Of a stretch of DNA of 64,000 bases, positions 1-9,696 are shown piece by piece (the first letter of the stretch is position 1; every line of letters begins with the position of its first letter). The DNA comes from Cyclobacterium marinum DSM 745. GTDB taxonomy: Bacteria; Bacteroidota; Bacteroidia; Cytophagales; Cyclobacteriaceae. The DNA is taken from NCBI RefSeq assembly GCF_000222485.1, contig NC_015914.1, forward strand, positions 1,922,001-1,986,000, written 5' to 3'. Made by a program: the position numbers and the translations under genes. Under the pieces are notes generated by a model. It was given only the letters and a program-made list of their open reading frames with translations, ran no database searches and was not told the DNA's origin.

Positions 1-850
1 ACAGTGTGGCACCAATGGCATTCTTTTCATCCTTGGCAGACAACATCCTTTGCGCGATGTATCCTCCACCTCCCGGCTCAGCTCCTGGGTACCATGTGGC
101 CCACCACTGAATTGCCAAAGGCATAATAAATAGAGGAATAAGTAAATTCCAATCGCTAAAATCGGGTATGATATTTAACTTATCAGAAACATTTGGGTGG
201 GTAAGCAAGGCATCAAGGCTTCCAATTTCAGGAAGGCTTACTATATAAATAGCGGCGCCAAATGCACCGGCCATGGCAATGAAAAATTGGAAAAAGTCGG
301 TAAGTAAAACTCCTTTCAAACCGCCCAATGAACTATAAAACACAGTTACAACAGAAACAATTAAAAGCGTCTCCCAAGAACTAAGACCAAGCATTACCCC
401 GAAGATCTTAATCGCAGCCAAAGAAACTGTCGCCATGATTACAACATTGAAAAAGACTCCCAAATACAAGGCCCTAAACGCTCTTAAAAAAGCAGCACCT
501 TTTCCACCATACCTCAATTCATAAAATTCCAGATCGGTGGTCACCTCAGAACGTCTCCACAGTTTGGCATAGACAAAAACTGTCAACATTCCTGTCAACA
601 AGAAAGCCCACCACACCCAGTTGCCGGAAACGCCATTTTTTCTTACAATATCTGTTACTAAGTTTGGCGTATCTGCAGAAAAAGTGGTGGCAACCATACT
701 GACACCTAAAAGCCACCATGGCATATTCCTTCCGGAAAGGAAGAATTCTTTAGCGTTCTTACCTGCTGTTTTAGAGGCAAAAACTCCTATTAACATAGAG
801 ATAACAAAAAATGAAATAATGATGGCCCAATCAAGGATTGAAATATTCAT
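1..850 (-). CDS. Sodium:solute symporter (SSS family), N-terminal part, runs off the window
   Basis: Reading the minus strand from the ATG at 850 gives an open frame of 283 codons that leaves the window at base 1, so the C-terminal half is missing. It opens with a hydrophobic helix (NISILDWAII), followed by the sequence GRNMPWWLLGVSMVATTFSA and several further membrane segments. The GRxMPWW...SxxATxFSA pattern is typical of SSS-family sodium/solute cotransporters of the inner membrane. Bacteroidetes members often carry sugars or sialic acid-type compounds, but the substrate cannot be read from this part. It is divergent from the sugar-kinase-like gene at 1145, with 294 bp between them in which I see no clear promoter. 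Family assignment is firm; substrate is unknown. Confidence 0.88.
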   Translation of the reverse strand, partial: MNISILDWAIIISFFVISMLIGVFASKTAGKNAKEFFLSGRNMPWWLLGVSMVATTFSADTPNLVTDIVRKNGVSGNWVWWAFLLTGMLTVFVYAKLWRRSEVTTDLEFYELRYGGKGAAFLRAFRALYLGVFFNVVIMATVSLAAIKIFGVMLGLSSWETLLIVSVVTVFYSSLGGLKGVLLTDFFQFFIAMAGAFGAAIYIVSLPEIGSLDALLTHPNVSDKLNIIPDFSDWNLLIPLFIMPLAIQWWATWYPGAEPGGGGYIAQRMLSAKDEKNAIGATL

Positions 851-1144
851 GGTGACTTATTTATGGTATATTTTTTCTACAAATGATGACGATGTAATAA
901 TTTTTATCTCCCAAGTAAGAAGAAAATTTTTCTAAATAAATAAAACTTTTTCAATTATTTTAATTAATTCCTTTAAATATTTGTGGAACCAAGCCTGAGC
1001 ACTCATTTTAAAGTGTTTGCAATGTCTTCAAAAGTAAATATAAACTCTTTCAATAACATATATTTAAAAGTATCGTAAATTTACTATTTGAAAATGCCAA
1101 AAGTGTCAAAATAATTAACCTTATAGGGTTTTTGAATTATAATT

Positions 1145-2215
1145 ATGAAAGAAACAATATTAGATGCCTTAAAATCTGCTTACGCGTTAGACGAAGGCCA
1201 AATGGTAGCCAATAGATTCGGTTCGGGTCACATTCATAAGACTTATAAAGTGGATGGCCCCAACAAATCCTATATTTTACAAGAATTTAACGACACTGTT
1301 TTTAAATACCCCGAGCGAATTTCAAATAACCTCGGCTATCTTTTGGAAAATTTTGACCCAGCTAAACTTCCTTTTGTGTTGCCTTTACCTATTCCCAACC
1401 GGAAAGGTAAATTATTTACTACATTGGACGGTGGGCAATACCGGCTTTTCCCTTTCGTAACAGGGCTCACCAGAGATGATATAGAACAAAAAGAACAAGC
1501 AGAAATCGCTGCGGAAGCTTTTGCTTACTTTGTCAAAGTATTTTCTAAAACAGACCCCGGCAAGCTCCAAGATACCATTCAAGATTTTCATAATTTAGAA
1601 TGGCGCTATGAGCAATTTGACAAAGCCTTAAAAAACCCTGCCATTAAAATTGACAAGGAAACGGAGGAGATGATCGTTTATTATGAGGCCAGAAAGGAGT
1701 TATTGAAGCAGTTTAGAATTTATCGTGATCAGTTGCCACTTAGGGCTACTCATAATGACACTAAAATCAACAACCTCATCTTCAGTGAAGACCTTAAGAA
1801 GGTCAATGCAGTAATCGATCTGGACACCATCATGGCAGGCTTTGTATTTTATGATTTCGGGGACCTTGCCCGTACCGTTGCTTGTACCAGAGATGAGTCT
1901 TCATTGGATTGGGGCAACATTCATGTGGACATGGTTAAATATGAAGGGTTGCTTGAAGGCTTTTATACCGTATTGGCCGGGCAGATTACTGAAAAGGAAA
2001 TGGAATCGATTCCGTTTGGAGCAGAAATGATGACCCTTATCATGGGCCTGCGCTTTTTAACGGACCATTTGATGGGCAATGTATATTATCAGGTAGATTA
2101 TAAAGAACAAAACCTTCACCGGTCTAAAAACCAAGCAGAATTGCTCACGGCATTTATGGGGAAAAGACCTGAAATCCAAGCGCTTGAATCTCGACTGAAA
2201 AAAAAGTTTCTGTGA
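1145..2215 (+). CDS. APH/choline-kinase fold phosphotransferase, N-acetylhexosamine kinase-like
   Basis: This 356-residue protein has the aminoglycoside phosphotransferase/kinase fold. A glycine-rich nucleotide loop (RFGSGHIHKTY) lies near residues 24-34, the catalytic loop HNDTKINN near 203-210, and the metal-binding DLDT near 225. In this family the catalytic Asp sits in HxDxxxxN and a second Asp binds magnesium. The overall look, including the start 'GxGHIHKTY', matches Bacteroidetes proteins related to N-acetylhexosamine 1-kinase (NahK) and the old 'mucin desulfatase' annotation. It would phosphorylate a sugar in the cytoplasm. The neighbouring SSS transporter supports a sugar role, but the substrate is inferred. 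It lies 18 bp upstream of recG and may be cotranscribed with it. Confidence 0.8.
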   Translation: MKETILDALKSAYALDEGQMVANRFGSGHIHKTYKVDGPNKSYILQEFNDTVFKYPERISNNLGYLLENFDPAKLPFVLPLPIPNRKGKLFTTLDGGQYRLFPFVTGLTRDDIEQKEQAEIAAEAFAYFVKVFSKTDPGKLQDTIQDFHNLEWRYEQFDKALKNPAIKIDKETEEMIVYYEARKELLKQFRIYRDQLPLRATHNDTKINNLIFSEDLKKVNAVIDLDTIMAGFVFYDFGDLARTVACTRDESSLDWGNIHVDMVKYEGLLEGFYTVLAGQITEKEMESIPFGAEMMTLIMGLRFLTDHLMGNVYYQVDYKEQNLHRSKNQAELLTAFMGKRPEIQALESRLKKKFL

Positions 2216-2233
2216 AACATTAATTAATTAGAT

Positions 2234-4327
2234 TTGTCCGGATTCTTTGATACTAAAATCGAATACCTGAAAGGCGTTGGTCCACAAAAGGCAGCGCTAA
2301 TCAATAAAGAGTTGGATATTTTCACTTTTGGTGAAATGTTACAACATTATCCTTTTAGGTATGAAGACCGGACCAAATATTATAAAATAAATGAAATTCG
2401 AGCCGATCTTCAGCAAGTACAGCTTGTAGGTGCCATTTCCTCTTTAGAAATCATCGGTGATGGAAGAAAAAAAAGGCTCGTTGCTCAATTTAGGGATGAA
2501 TCCGGAGGCATTGAATTGACATGGTTTAAAGGCATACAGTGGGTAAGTAAAAGATTGGTCAAAGGGGTGCCTATGGTAGTCTTTGGAAAACCCCAGCAAT
2601 TTGGCAGAAAAATCAGCATAGCACATCCTGAAATAGAACCACTTACCAATAAACAGGAGAAAGAGACAAGTTTCCAACCTGTTTATCCCACCACAGAGAA
2701 ATTAAGAAGTCGATACCTAGACAGTAAAGGCATTTCCAAAATAATGGAAACCCTGTTGCCGTTGGTCTTACCTAAAGTTCCGGAAACTTTGCCTCTTTCT
2801 CTGTGCCAGTCATTGCGCTTGGAACGAAAACAGGTTGCACTAAAGGAAATTCACTTTCCCTCCGGCCACCAAGCATTAAAAAAAGCTCTTTTCCGTTTGA
2901 AATTTGAAGAGTTCTTTTTCTTACAACTTCGTTTATTAAAAATGAACCTTGCCAGAACTGAGAAATTTAGGGGGAAGGTTTTGGACAAAACGGGCTTGCT
3001 GACTAAGTTTTACAAAGAATTTCTTCCATTCGACCTTACAAATGCGCAAAAAAGAGTTATTAAGGAAATTTATAGCAACCTGAAATCCGGCCTTCAAATG
3101 AACCGACTGGTCCAGGGAGATGTAGGCTCTGGAAAAACCATTGTTGCTTTTATTTGCCTTTTGGTGGCTGTCGATTCAGGGTTTCAAACCTGCCTAATGG
3201 CCCCTACAGAGATATTAGCTACCCAGCACTATGAGGGCTTGAAAGGGTTTTCGGAACAAATGGGCTTGAAAATTGCGTTACTAACCGGGTCTACCAATAA
3301 GAAAAATAGGGCAATCATTCATGAAGCTTTAAAATCGGGAGAGTTGAACCTCTTGGTAGGTACCCATGCGCTATTGGAAGATGTGGTGGTATTTAAGCAG
3401 TTAGGTTTGGCCATTATTGATGAGCAACATCGATTTGGGGTGGCCCAAAGGGCGAAATTATGGGGTAAAAACAGTGATTTTTACCCACATGTGCTGGTAA
3501 TGACTGCTACTCCTATTCCCAGAACCCTTGCCATGACGGTGTATGGAGATCTGGATATTTCTGTAATTGATGAACTGCCGGCAGGAAGAAAGGCCATACA
3601 GACAGTTCACCGATATGACAAAGATCGGCTCAAGGTTTTTGGATTTTTGAAAAAAGAAATAGCAAAAGGTCGACAGGTGTATATCGTATATCCTTTGATT
3701 GAAGATTCAGAAAAAAGCGATCTCAAAAGCCTGATGGATGGGTACGAAAGCATTTGCCGGGCATTCCCTGAACTGCCCGTTGGCATATTACATGGCAATA
3801 TGAAGCCCGCTGATAAGGAGTTTGAGATGAATCGATTTGTCAAAGATGAAACAAAAATAATGGTAGCTACCACGGTCATCGAAGTAGGGGTAAACGTACC
3901 AAACGCATCAGTAATGGTGATCGAAAATGCCGAAAGGTTTGGTTTGTCTCAACTCCATCAATTGCGAGGCAGGGTAGGAAGAGGGTCAGACCAATCTTAT
4001 TGCATATTAATGAGTAAATATGAGCTTAGCAAGGACAGTAGGGTAAGGCTAGATACCATGGTGAGAACCAACGATGGATTTGAGATTGCTGATGTGGACC
4101 TTAGACTACGTGGCCCGGGGGATTTGGCAGGCACCCAGCAGTCGGGAATTACAGACTTAAAGATTGCAGACATTGGCAAAGACAGCGATATTTTGGTACA
4201 AGCAAGGGCTTCAGCACAAGCCATTCTGGAGAAAGACCCACACCTAATTGAAATGGAAAACAAACCTATCGCCGATCAACTCTCCAGACTTAGAAAGAAT
4301 GAAATGAATTGGAGTAGGATCTCCTGA
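2234..4327 (+). CDS. recG: ATP-dependent DNA helicase RecG
   Basis: This 697-residue protein is full length for RecG, the helicase that remodels stalled replication forks and branched DNA. The N-terminal wedge region begins KIEYLKGVGPQKA. Walker A GDVGSGKT lies near residue 295, the DEQH box near 395, TATPIPRT near 424 and the motif VI-type QLRGRVGRG near 575. The TTG start at 2234 is required, because no ATG or GTG occurs in frame before the conserved GVGP segment. That TTG lies inside a TAGATTTG string resembling a -7 promoter box. Since a transcript from such a box would miss the start codon, I treat the match as chance. It follows the kinase gene closely. Confidence 0.96.
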   Translation: MSGFFDTKIEYLKGVGPQKAALINKELDIFTFGEMLQHYPFRYEDRTKYYKINEIRADLQQVQLVGAISSLEIIGDGRKKRLVAQFRDESGGIELTWFKGIQWVSKRLVKGVPMVVFGKPQQFGRKISIAHPEIEPLTNKQEKETSFQPVYPTTEKLRSRYLDSKGISKIMETLLPLVLPKVPETLPLSLCQSLRLERKQVALKEIHFPSGHQALKKALFRLKFEEFFFLQLRLLKMNLARTEKFRGKVLDKTGLLTKFYKEFLPFDLTNAQKRVIKEIYSNLKSGLQMNRLVQGDVGSGKTIVAFICLLVAVDSGFQTCLMAPTEILATQHYEGLKGFSEQMGLKIALLTGSTNKKNRAIIHEALKSGELNLLVGTHALLEDVVVFKQLGLAIIDEQHRFGVAQRAKLWGKNSDFYPHVLVMTATPIPRTLAMTVYGDLDISVIDELPAGRKAIQTVHRYDKDRLKVFGFLKKEIAKGRQVYIVYPLIEDSEKSDLKSLMDGYESICRAFPELPVGILHGNMKPADKEFEMNRFVKDETKIMVATTVIEVGVNVPNASVMVIENAERFGLSQLHQLRGRVGRGSDQSYCILMSKYELSKDSRVRLDTMVRTNDGFEIADVDLRLRGPGDLAGTQQSGITDLKIADIGKDSDILVQARASAQAILEKDPHLIEMENKPIADQLSRLRKNEMNWSRIS

Positions 4328-4413
4328 ACTATTTGTATAAAAAAGCCAAATTTCGAAGAGAAGCCATTAAATTGGTATGTTTTTCGTTACAGATTACTTA
4401 AAACAAGACAATT

Positions 4414-5250
4414 ATGTGGAACAAGATAATTTTTCGAAGCATTGTATTGATAATACCTCTGTGGTATGCATGTGTACCGCAAAAGAAATACAATGAAGTA
4501 AACATAAGGAATGCAGAAATGATGCGTTCTTTAAGAACGACTGAAAACAAGCTAGACAGCACCAATAATAGCCTTGAAACGTTTATTAAAAAAGCTGATA
4601 AGCTGGAAGAAGATTTAGAGGCGTCCAATAGAAAAAATGAAGCATTGGAGGCTAAACTTGAAAGGGCCATTGCAACTTCATCTTCTGTGCAACAAGAGCT
4701 TACTGCAAAGGAGCAAAGGATGATGGAACAACAGGAAAGGCTAGATCTTTTGCAAAACTTGCTGGATGAACAAAGAGCAGTTATGGAAGGCCTTAAAACA
4801 ACGATTGATAAAGCCTTGGTTCAATACCGATCTGATGAACTCCAGGTATTTGAGCAGGATGGAAAACTTTATGTGTCCTTGCAAGATAAATTATTGTTTC
4901 CTTCAGGTAGTGCCACAGTAAATAAAGATGGAAAAGAAGCTTTGAGCAAATTGGCCGCCGTGATAAACAATAGTCCGGACATTCAAATATTGGTGGAAGG
5001 ACACACTGATAATGTCCCAATTAGGGGCCGGTTCGAAGACAATTGGGCATTGAGCACAGCCAGGGCAACAGCAATTGTTCGCGTCTTGACCAATTCCTAT
5101 GATGTGCAGCCGGAACGTGTAACAGCTGCCGGAAGGAGTTTTTATTACCCCAAAGCATCTAATGAAACCCCTGAAGGAAGGGCAAAAAACCGGAGGACAG
5201 AAATCATTCTTACCCCCCAATTAAATGAATTGTTCCAATTGCTGAGGTAA
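4414..5250 (+). CDS. OmpA-family lipoprotein with coiled coil
   Basis: The 278-residue product starts with a lipoprotein signal (hydrophobic stretch ending LWYAC, lipidated Cys near residue 20). A long charged coiled-coil region follows at about 35-125. The C-terminal OmpA peptidoglycan-binding domain occupies about 150-270, with VEGHTDNVPI near 194, ALSTARA and NRRTEI. The OmpA domain binds diaminopimelate in the cell wall, so the protein probably ties the outer membrane to peptidoglycan from the periplasm. It is separated from recG by 86 bp and runs into the pseudouridine synthase 11 bp downstream. No specific partner is visible. Confidence 0.88.
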   Translation: MWNKIIFRSIVLIIPLWYACVPQKKYNEVNIRNAEMMRSLRTTENKLDSTNNSLETFIKKADKLEEDLEASNRKNEALEAKLERAIATSSSVQQELTAKEQRMMEQQERLDLLQNLLDEQRAVMEGLKTTIDKALVQYRSDELQVFEQDGKLYVSLQDKLLFPSGSATVNKDGKEALSKLAAVINNSPDIQILVEGHTDNVPIRGRFEDNWALSTARATAIVRVLTNSYDVQPERVTAAGRSFYYPKASNETPEGRAKNRRTEIILTPQLNELFQLLR

Positions 5251-5261
5251 GTCAAAATAAT

Positions 5262-5918
5262 ATGTCATTTAGTTATTATATCATTTATAAACCTTTTGGT
5301 GTCTTGAGTCAATTTAGTGGTGAAGGAAAAACCCTTGGTTCACTTGGAGACTTCCCTTCGGATGTTTATCCTGTAGGTAGGTTAGACAAAGACAGCGAAG
5401 GCTTATTAATCTTGACCAATGACAAAAGGCTCAATCATTTATTACTTGACCCCACCTATCTACATGAAAGAACTTATTGGGTGCAAGTAGAAGGGGAAAT
5501 CACAGCACAAGCCATACTAAGTCTGGAGCAAGGGGTAATGATAAGTGTTAATAAAAAGCCCCACAAAACCTTAAAAGCCAAGGCGAAAATCCTTCAAGGT
5601 ATTGAATCACTTTTGCCCGAAAGAGACCCACCCATACGCTTCAGAAAAAATGTACCAGACACTTGGGTAGCAATTAGTCTTAAAGAAGGTAAAAATAGAC
5701 AGGTAAGAAAAATGACCGCCGCTGTGGGCTTTCCTACGCTGCGACTCGTTAGGTGGTCAGTAGAAAATTTAACAATCGAAGGTTTTGAGACAGGAGAAGT
5801 TAGGTCATTTGACCAAGATACCATTTATTCTTCTTTAGGGATTTCAACAAAGACACAACCCGAAAATCCCTTTAAAAGCACCAAAATTAAAAAAACAAAA
5901 AAGAAGAAAAGGTTCTAA
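5262..5918 (+). CDS. RsuA/RluE-type pseudouridine synthase
   Basis: This 218-residue RNA pseudouridine synthase carries the catalytic motif GRLDKDSEGLLILTND near residues 39-54, whose first Asp is the nucleophile in the family. The later GKNRQVRKM motif is also present. It lacks an N-terminal S4 domain and is close in length to E. coli RluE, which modifies 23S rRNA U2457, so it is probably an RluE-like enzyme. The exact target is inferred. The C-terminus ends in a lysine-rich tail (about the last 15 residues) that could aid RNA binding. It lies 11 bp after the OmpA-type gene. Confidence 0.88.
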   Translation: MSFSYYIIYKPFGVLSQFSGEGKTLGSLGDFPSDVYPVGRLDKDSEGLLILTNDKRLNHLLLDPTYLHERTYWVQVEGEITAQAILSLEQGVMISVNKKPHKTLKAKAKILQGIESLLPERDPPIRFRKNVPDTWVAISLKEGKNRQVRKMTAAVGFPTLRLVRWSVENLTIEGFETGEVRSFDQDTIYSSLGISTKTQPENPFKSTKIKKTKKKKRF

Positions 5919-5994
5919 ATTGTGATAAAGAATGTTTTATTCTAATTTAGGCTTCTTATAGGCAAAATATCAATAGAAATTTCAAATACCCATT

Positions 5995-6966
5995 ATGCAT
6001 CAGGAGAAGATTCAGGAAGTTATAAATGAAGTAAAAAAGATTGTAGTTGGTCAGGAAAAGATGGTCAACAGACTCTTAATTGGCTTGTTTACCAATGGAC
6101 ATATTTTATTAGAAGGGGTACCTGGGCTAGCCAAAACCCTTACCGTTAACACACTTTCCAAAGTGCTTCATCTGGATTTTAAACGAATTCAATTTACCCC
6201 TGATTTGTTACCTGCCGACTTGATAGGTACCATGATCTACAATCAGTTGAATGCAAATTTTGAAGTAAAAAAGGGACCGATATTTTCCAATATAATTTTA
6301 GCAGATGAGATCAATAGATCTCCTGCGAAAGTACAATCAGCATTGCTCGAAGCAATGCAGGAAAAACAAGTTACCATCGGAGAAAACACCTTCTCTCTCG
6401 ACAAGCCATTTTTGGTTTTGGCAACACAAAATCCTGTAGACCAGGAGGGGACTTATCCACTACCTGAAGCCCAGGTAGATAGATTTATGATGAAGGTGAA
6501 TATAGAATACCCTTCAAAGGCTGATGAATTGGAAGTGATGCGGAGAATGACCAATTCCAAATTTACTTCTGAGGTACGTCCAATTTTAAACAAAGAGGAA
6601 ATTTTCGATATAAGATCCGCTATCAATGAAGTTCAAATTGCAGAGGCCTTAGAGAATTACATCATTGAGATTGTCTTTTCCACTAGGTTTCCTGAAAAAT
6701 ACGGCATGCATGAGGAGGCCAAATACATTCAATTTGGCGCCTCGCCCAGGGCATCGATTAACCTAAACCTTGCGGCCAAGGCCAATGCTTTTATGCAGGG
6801 TAGGGATTATGTATTGCCGGAAGACATTAAAGAGGTGGCTGAAGATGTACTTAATCACAGGATTATTCTCAATTATGAAGCTGAAGCGGACAATGTAAGC
6901 ACCCGAGATCTGATCAATAAAATTCTAGATAAAATACCTTTGAACAAATCGGCTACATTACAGTAA
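5995..6966 (+). CDS. MoxR-family AAA+ ATPase
   Basis: The 323-residue protein has Walker A GVPGLAKT near residues 40-47, Walker B ILADEIN near 100, sensor ATQNPV near 142, and the C-terminal lid typical of MoxR ATPases. MoxR proteins act as chaperone-like ATPases, usually together with VWA-domain proteins. In Bacteroidetes they usually precede DUF58 and Bat (aerotolerance) genes. Here those partners are absent: a sensor kinase gene follows 31 bp downstream. The gene is therefore a MoxR ATPase without its usual cluster in this window. The client is unknown. Confidence 0.92.
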   Translation: MHQEKIQEVINEVKKIVVGQEKMVNRLLIGLFTNGHILLEGVPGLAKTLTVNTLSKVLHLDFKRIQFTPDLLPADLIGTMIYNQLNANFEVKKGPIFSNIILADEINRSPAKVQSALLEAMQEKQVTIGENTFSLDKPFLVLATQNPVDQEGTYPLPEAQVDRFMMKVNIEYPSKADELEVMRRMTNSKFTSEVRPILNKEEIFDIRSAINEVQIAEALENYIIEIVFSTRFPEKYGMHEEAKYIQFGASPRASINLNLAAKANAFMQGRDYVLPEDIKEVAEDVLNHRIILNYEAEADNVSTRDLINKILDKIPLNKSATLQ

Positions 6967-6997
6967 CATAATTTTGCCGGAGGAAGTAGGGATTTGA

Positions 6998-8038
6998 ATG
7001 AATAAAAACAAGCTATATTGGTTGTTACAAATTTTTGGTTGGCTGAGCTTTGCTTTGGTCAACCTGTTTTTTGTATCCATGGCTCGCGGTATTACCCCCA
7101 TTCAGATTGGTGCCTATTTTTCTTTGGCCATTGTCTATTTTGTCTCCACACATTTTTTTAGATATCAAATTAAACACAATAGTTGGCTTGAATTCCCTAC
7201 CACCAAGCTGATAAGCCATGTATTGACGGCTGTTTTGATCCTGAGCTTAATGAATACCCTTTCACAAATCCTGATCAATTGGATTTTTGGCACCTTACAT
7301 TATCCTCAAGATTTTAGACCTTTGGTCTTGTTGGTCAATCTGTTTACCAGCTTTCTTTATTATTCCCTGTGGTCCTTGTTATATTTTCTATTCTATTTTC
7401 TGGACAACTACAATTCCAGCCTACAATACCAAGCCAGAATCAATGAAATCAAATTGATACACCTTCGCAACCAGTTAAATCCTCATTTTATCTTTAATGC
7501 ACTGAATAGTGTCCGTGCATTGGTAGATGAAGACCCAATTAAAGCCAAATCTGCCATTACCCAACTGTCCAATATTTTAAGGTATTCCTTAGTGGTGGAC
7601 AAGCACAAAACCATTCCCTTATCTGAAGAAATGAAGACGGTGAAAGACTACTTGAACCTTGAATCCATTCGTTTTGAGGAGCGGTTAAAAGTAATTTACG
7701 ATGTAGAACCCAAGACCAACCAATACCGTATTCCACCTATGATGCTTCAGACAATTGTTGAGAATGCCATCAAACATGGCATTTCAAATTTGATGAAAGG
7801 AGGAATTATAGAAGTCAAATGTACAGTAGGGCTGTTAGATGATTTATACATTTGGGTAAGAAACAGTGGGCAATTAAAACCTTCCGGAACACCCAAGAAA
7901 AAGGGAGAGGGGCACGGTATTGCCAACACCATTCAACGGTTAAAACTTATTTTTGGAAACAAGGCCTCTTTCAAGATTTTCAATTATGGAAATGAATTTG
8001 TGGTTACAGAAATAAAAATACCAAAACAAAAAGGTTAA
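6998..8038 (+). CDS. LytS/YehU-type sensor histidine kinase
   Basis: The 346-residue membrane kinase has about four hydrophobic segments in residues 1-130. A His_kinase domain follows with the motif LRNQLNPHFIFNALNSV (phospho-accepting His near 161), and an HATPase region with ENAIKHGI near 254 and GHGIAN near 305. This combination defines the LytS/YehU kinases, which signal to LytTR regulators. The matching regulator gene begins 23 bp downstream, so the pair should be one two-component system. No periplasmic or cytoplasmic ligand-binding domain is visible, so the signal is unknown. Confidence 0.93.
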   Translation: MNKNKLYWLLQIFGWLSFALVNLFFVSMARGITPIQIGAYFSLAIVYFVSTHFFRYQIKHNSWLEFPTTKLISHVLTAVLILSLMNTLSQILINWIFGTLHYPQDFRPLVLLVNLFTSFLYYSLWSLLYFLFYFLDNYNSSLQYQARINEIKLIHLRNQLNPHFIFNALNSVRALVDEDPIKAKSAITQLSNILRYSLVVDKHKTIPLSEEMKTVKDYLNLESIRFEERLKVIYDVEPKTNQYRIPPMMLQTIVENAIKHGISNLMKGGIIEVKCTVGLLDDLYIWVRNSGQLKPSGTPKKKGEGHGIANTIQRLKLIFGNKASFKIFNYGNEFVVTEIKIPKQKG

Positions 8039-8061
8039 ATTTAGGTTAAAATATAAATAGT

Positions 8062-8796
8062 ATGCGCGTATTAGTAGTAGATGATGAAAGATTGGCTAGA
8101 AAAGAGCTTATCAGCTTACTTAGTCAAAATGACAATATTGAGATTCTAGGGGAGGCACCAAATGTGGACGAGGCCAAAGAAAAAATAGAATCCCTACAAC
8201 CTGATGTTGTGTTCTTGGATATTCAAATGCCTGAAAAAACAGGTTTTGACCTACTTGAGGAGTTGGACTATGTCCCTTTGGTGGTATTTATTACCGCTTA
8301 TGATGAATTTGCCTTACAGGCTTTTCAAGTTAATGCCTTGGATTATTTACTGAAGCCAATTGAGCCGGATAGATTAACAGAAACGCTTAAAAAACTCGAG
8401 AAAAAGCTTGAGGAATTAAAAAAAGAAGAGGCTTTGGAGGTTGATTTGCCTAAGGACAAACTTTCCTTAAACGATCAGGTTTTTGTTAAAGATGGCGACA
8501 AATGTTGGTTTGTAAAATTGGCAAATGTAAGGTTGTTTGAATCTGATGGTAATTATATCAAAGTATATTTCGAGAAAAATAAACCAATGATTCACAAGTC
8601 ATTGAATGCATTGGATGAGCGATTGGATGAAAAGTCTTTCTTTAGAGCTAGCAGAAAACATATCATAAACTTAAGTTGGGTAGAAAGTATCGAACCTTGG
8701 TTTAATGGTGGGCTGGTAGTGACATTAAAGGGAGGAGAACGGATTGAAGTAAGTAGAAGGCAGGCCGCTAGATTTAAAGACCTGATGAGTTTATAA
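8062..8796 (+). CDS. LytTR-family response regulator, partner of the upstream kinase
   Basis: The 244-residue protein starts with a receiver domain (acidic pocket VVDDE; phospho-acceptor Asp in FLDIQMPEK near residue 53; conserved Lys in LLKPIEP). It ends with a LytTR DNA-binding domain at about 145-244 (ESDGNYIKVYF, FFRASRKHIINL). LytTR proteins bind direct repeats upstream of target genes. The 23 bp spacing from the LytS-type kinase makes this its cognate regulator. Its targets cannot be read from this window. Confidence 0.94.
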   Translation: MRVLVVDDERLARKELISLLSQNDNIEILGEAPNVDEAKEKIESLQPDVVFLDIQMPEKTGFDLLEELDYVPLVVFITAYDEFALQAFQVNALDYLLKPIEPDRLTETLKKLEKKLEELKKEEALEVDLPKDKLSLNDQVFVKDGDKCWFVKLANVRLFESDGNYIKVYFEKNKPMIHKSLNALDERLDEKSFFRASRKHIINLSWVESIEPWFNGGLVVTLKGGERIEVSRRQAARFKDLMSL

Positions 8797-8924
8797 CCAT
8801 TTTAAGAAAAAATAATGAAATCAAATGGTCAGTTAATTGGTTGTTCTGTGCATTTATTTGTATTTTATTTGTAAATTTCGTTGAAGTGTTAATTTTTAGA
8901 TTTTTCAATTAAAACAGTATAGAA

Positions 8925-9680
8925 ATGAAAGAAGAACGGATACTGATCGTTGAGGACGATGTAAATATTTCCGAAAATATTGAAGAAATATTACAACTTT
9001 TAGGTTATGTAAATATTGATATTGCCAATTCTGCAAACCAAGCCATCAAAGTAGTAAAAAAATACCGCCCGGACATGGTATTTATGGATATCAAGTTGAA
9101 AGGAGATAAGGATGGCATTGAGTTGGGGGAAATAATCCAGCAGATGGTGGATGCTCCTATTGTATATGTAACCTCTTATAGTGACCCTGCCATCATAGAA
9201 AGAGCAAAAAGAACACACCCCGCCGGGTTTATTGTGAAACCTTTCAATAGCAATGACATCCATGCCATGGTTGAAATTGTTTTATATAACCAAAGGACAA
9301 GGCCGGCTTTATCTGAGAGTGCTTCTTCAAAAATAGCAGAAAGCCCTTATTTGGTAGTAGATGCAGTTTATATCAAAGCTGACAATAGTTTTGAAAGGGT
9401 AGATTACAGCGACATCTACTATGTGGAAGCAAATGGTAACATGGTGACGATATTCTCTAAAAACAGAAATTTTACCATTAGGAAATCAATGAAGGACATG
9501 GAAGAAAAACTGCCTTCAAATTTATTCTTGAGGGTTCAAAAGTCATATATAGTCCAACTGGCACAGATAGAAAGCTTCAACACCAAAGAAATTAACCTAA
9601 AAACAGGTGATGTTGTTCAGGTGGGAAGACAGTATTACAACAGCTTCTTGGCAAAACTCAACACCATTACTGAAAGTTAA
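8925..9680 (+). CDS. Second LytTR response regulator (receiver plus LytTR), orphan
   Basis: The 251-residue protein has a receiver domain (IVEDD at the start; phospho-acceptor Asp in FMDIKLKG near residue 56; Lys in FIVKPF) and a C-terminal LytTR DNA-binding domain at about 150-248 (EANGNMVTIFSKN, FLRVQKSYIVQL). It lies 128 bp after the first regulator and has no adjacent kinase of its own. It may respond to a kinase elsewhere or be cross-regulated by the upstream LytS-type kinase. It ends 16 bp before a perfect bidirectional terminator hairpin. Confidence 0.92.
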   Translation: MKEERILIVEDDVNISENIEEILQLLGYVNIDIANSANQAIKVVKKYRPDMVFMDIKLKGDKDGIELGEIIQQMVDAPIVYVTSYSDPAIIERAKRTHPAGFIVKPFNSNDIHAMVEIVLYNQRTRPALSESASSKIAESPYLVVDAVYIKADNSFERVDYSDIYYVEANGNMVTIFSKNRNFTIRKSMKDMEEKLPSNLFLRVQKSYIVQLAQIESFNTKEINLKTGDVVQVGRQYYNSFLAKLNTITES

Positions 9681-9696
9681 TTAAAAACATCAAAAA

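Noticed and set aside
621..935. 104-residue plus-strand open frame
   Set aside because: It lies antisense over the well-supported sodium symporter gene and has no family feature.
2229..2236. TAGATTTG as a recG promoter
   Set aside because: It overlaps the TTG start that recG needs, so a transcript from it would lack the start codon.
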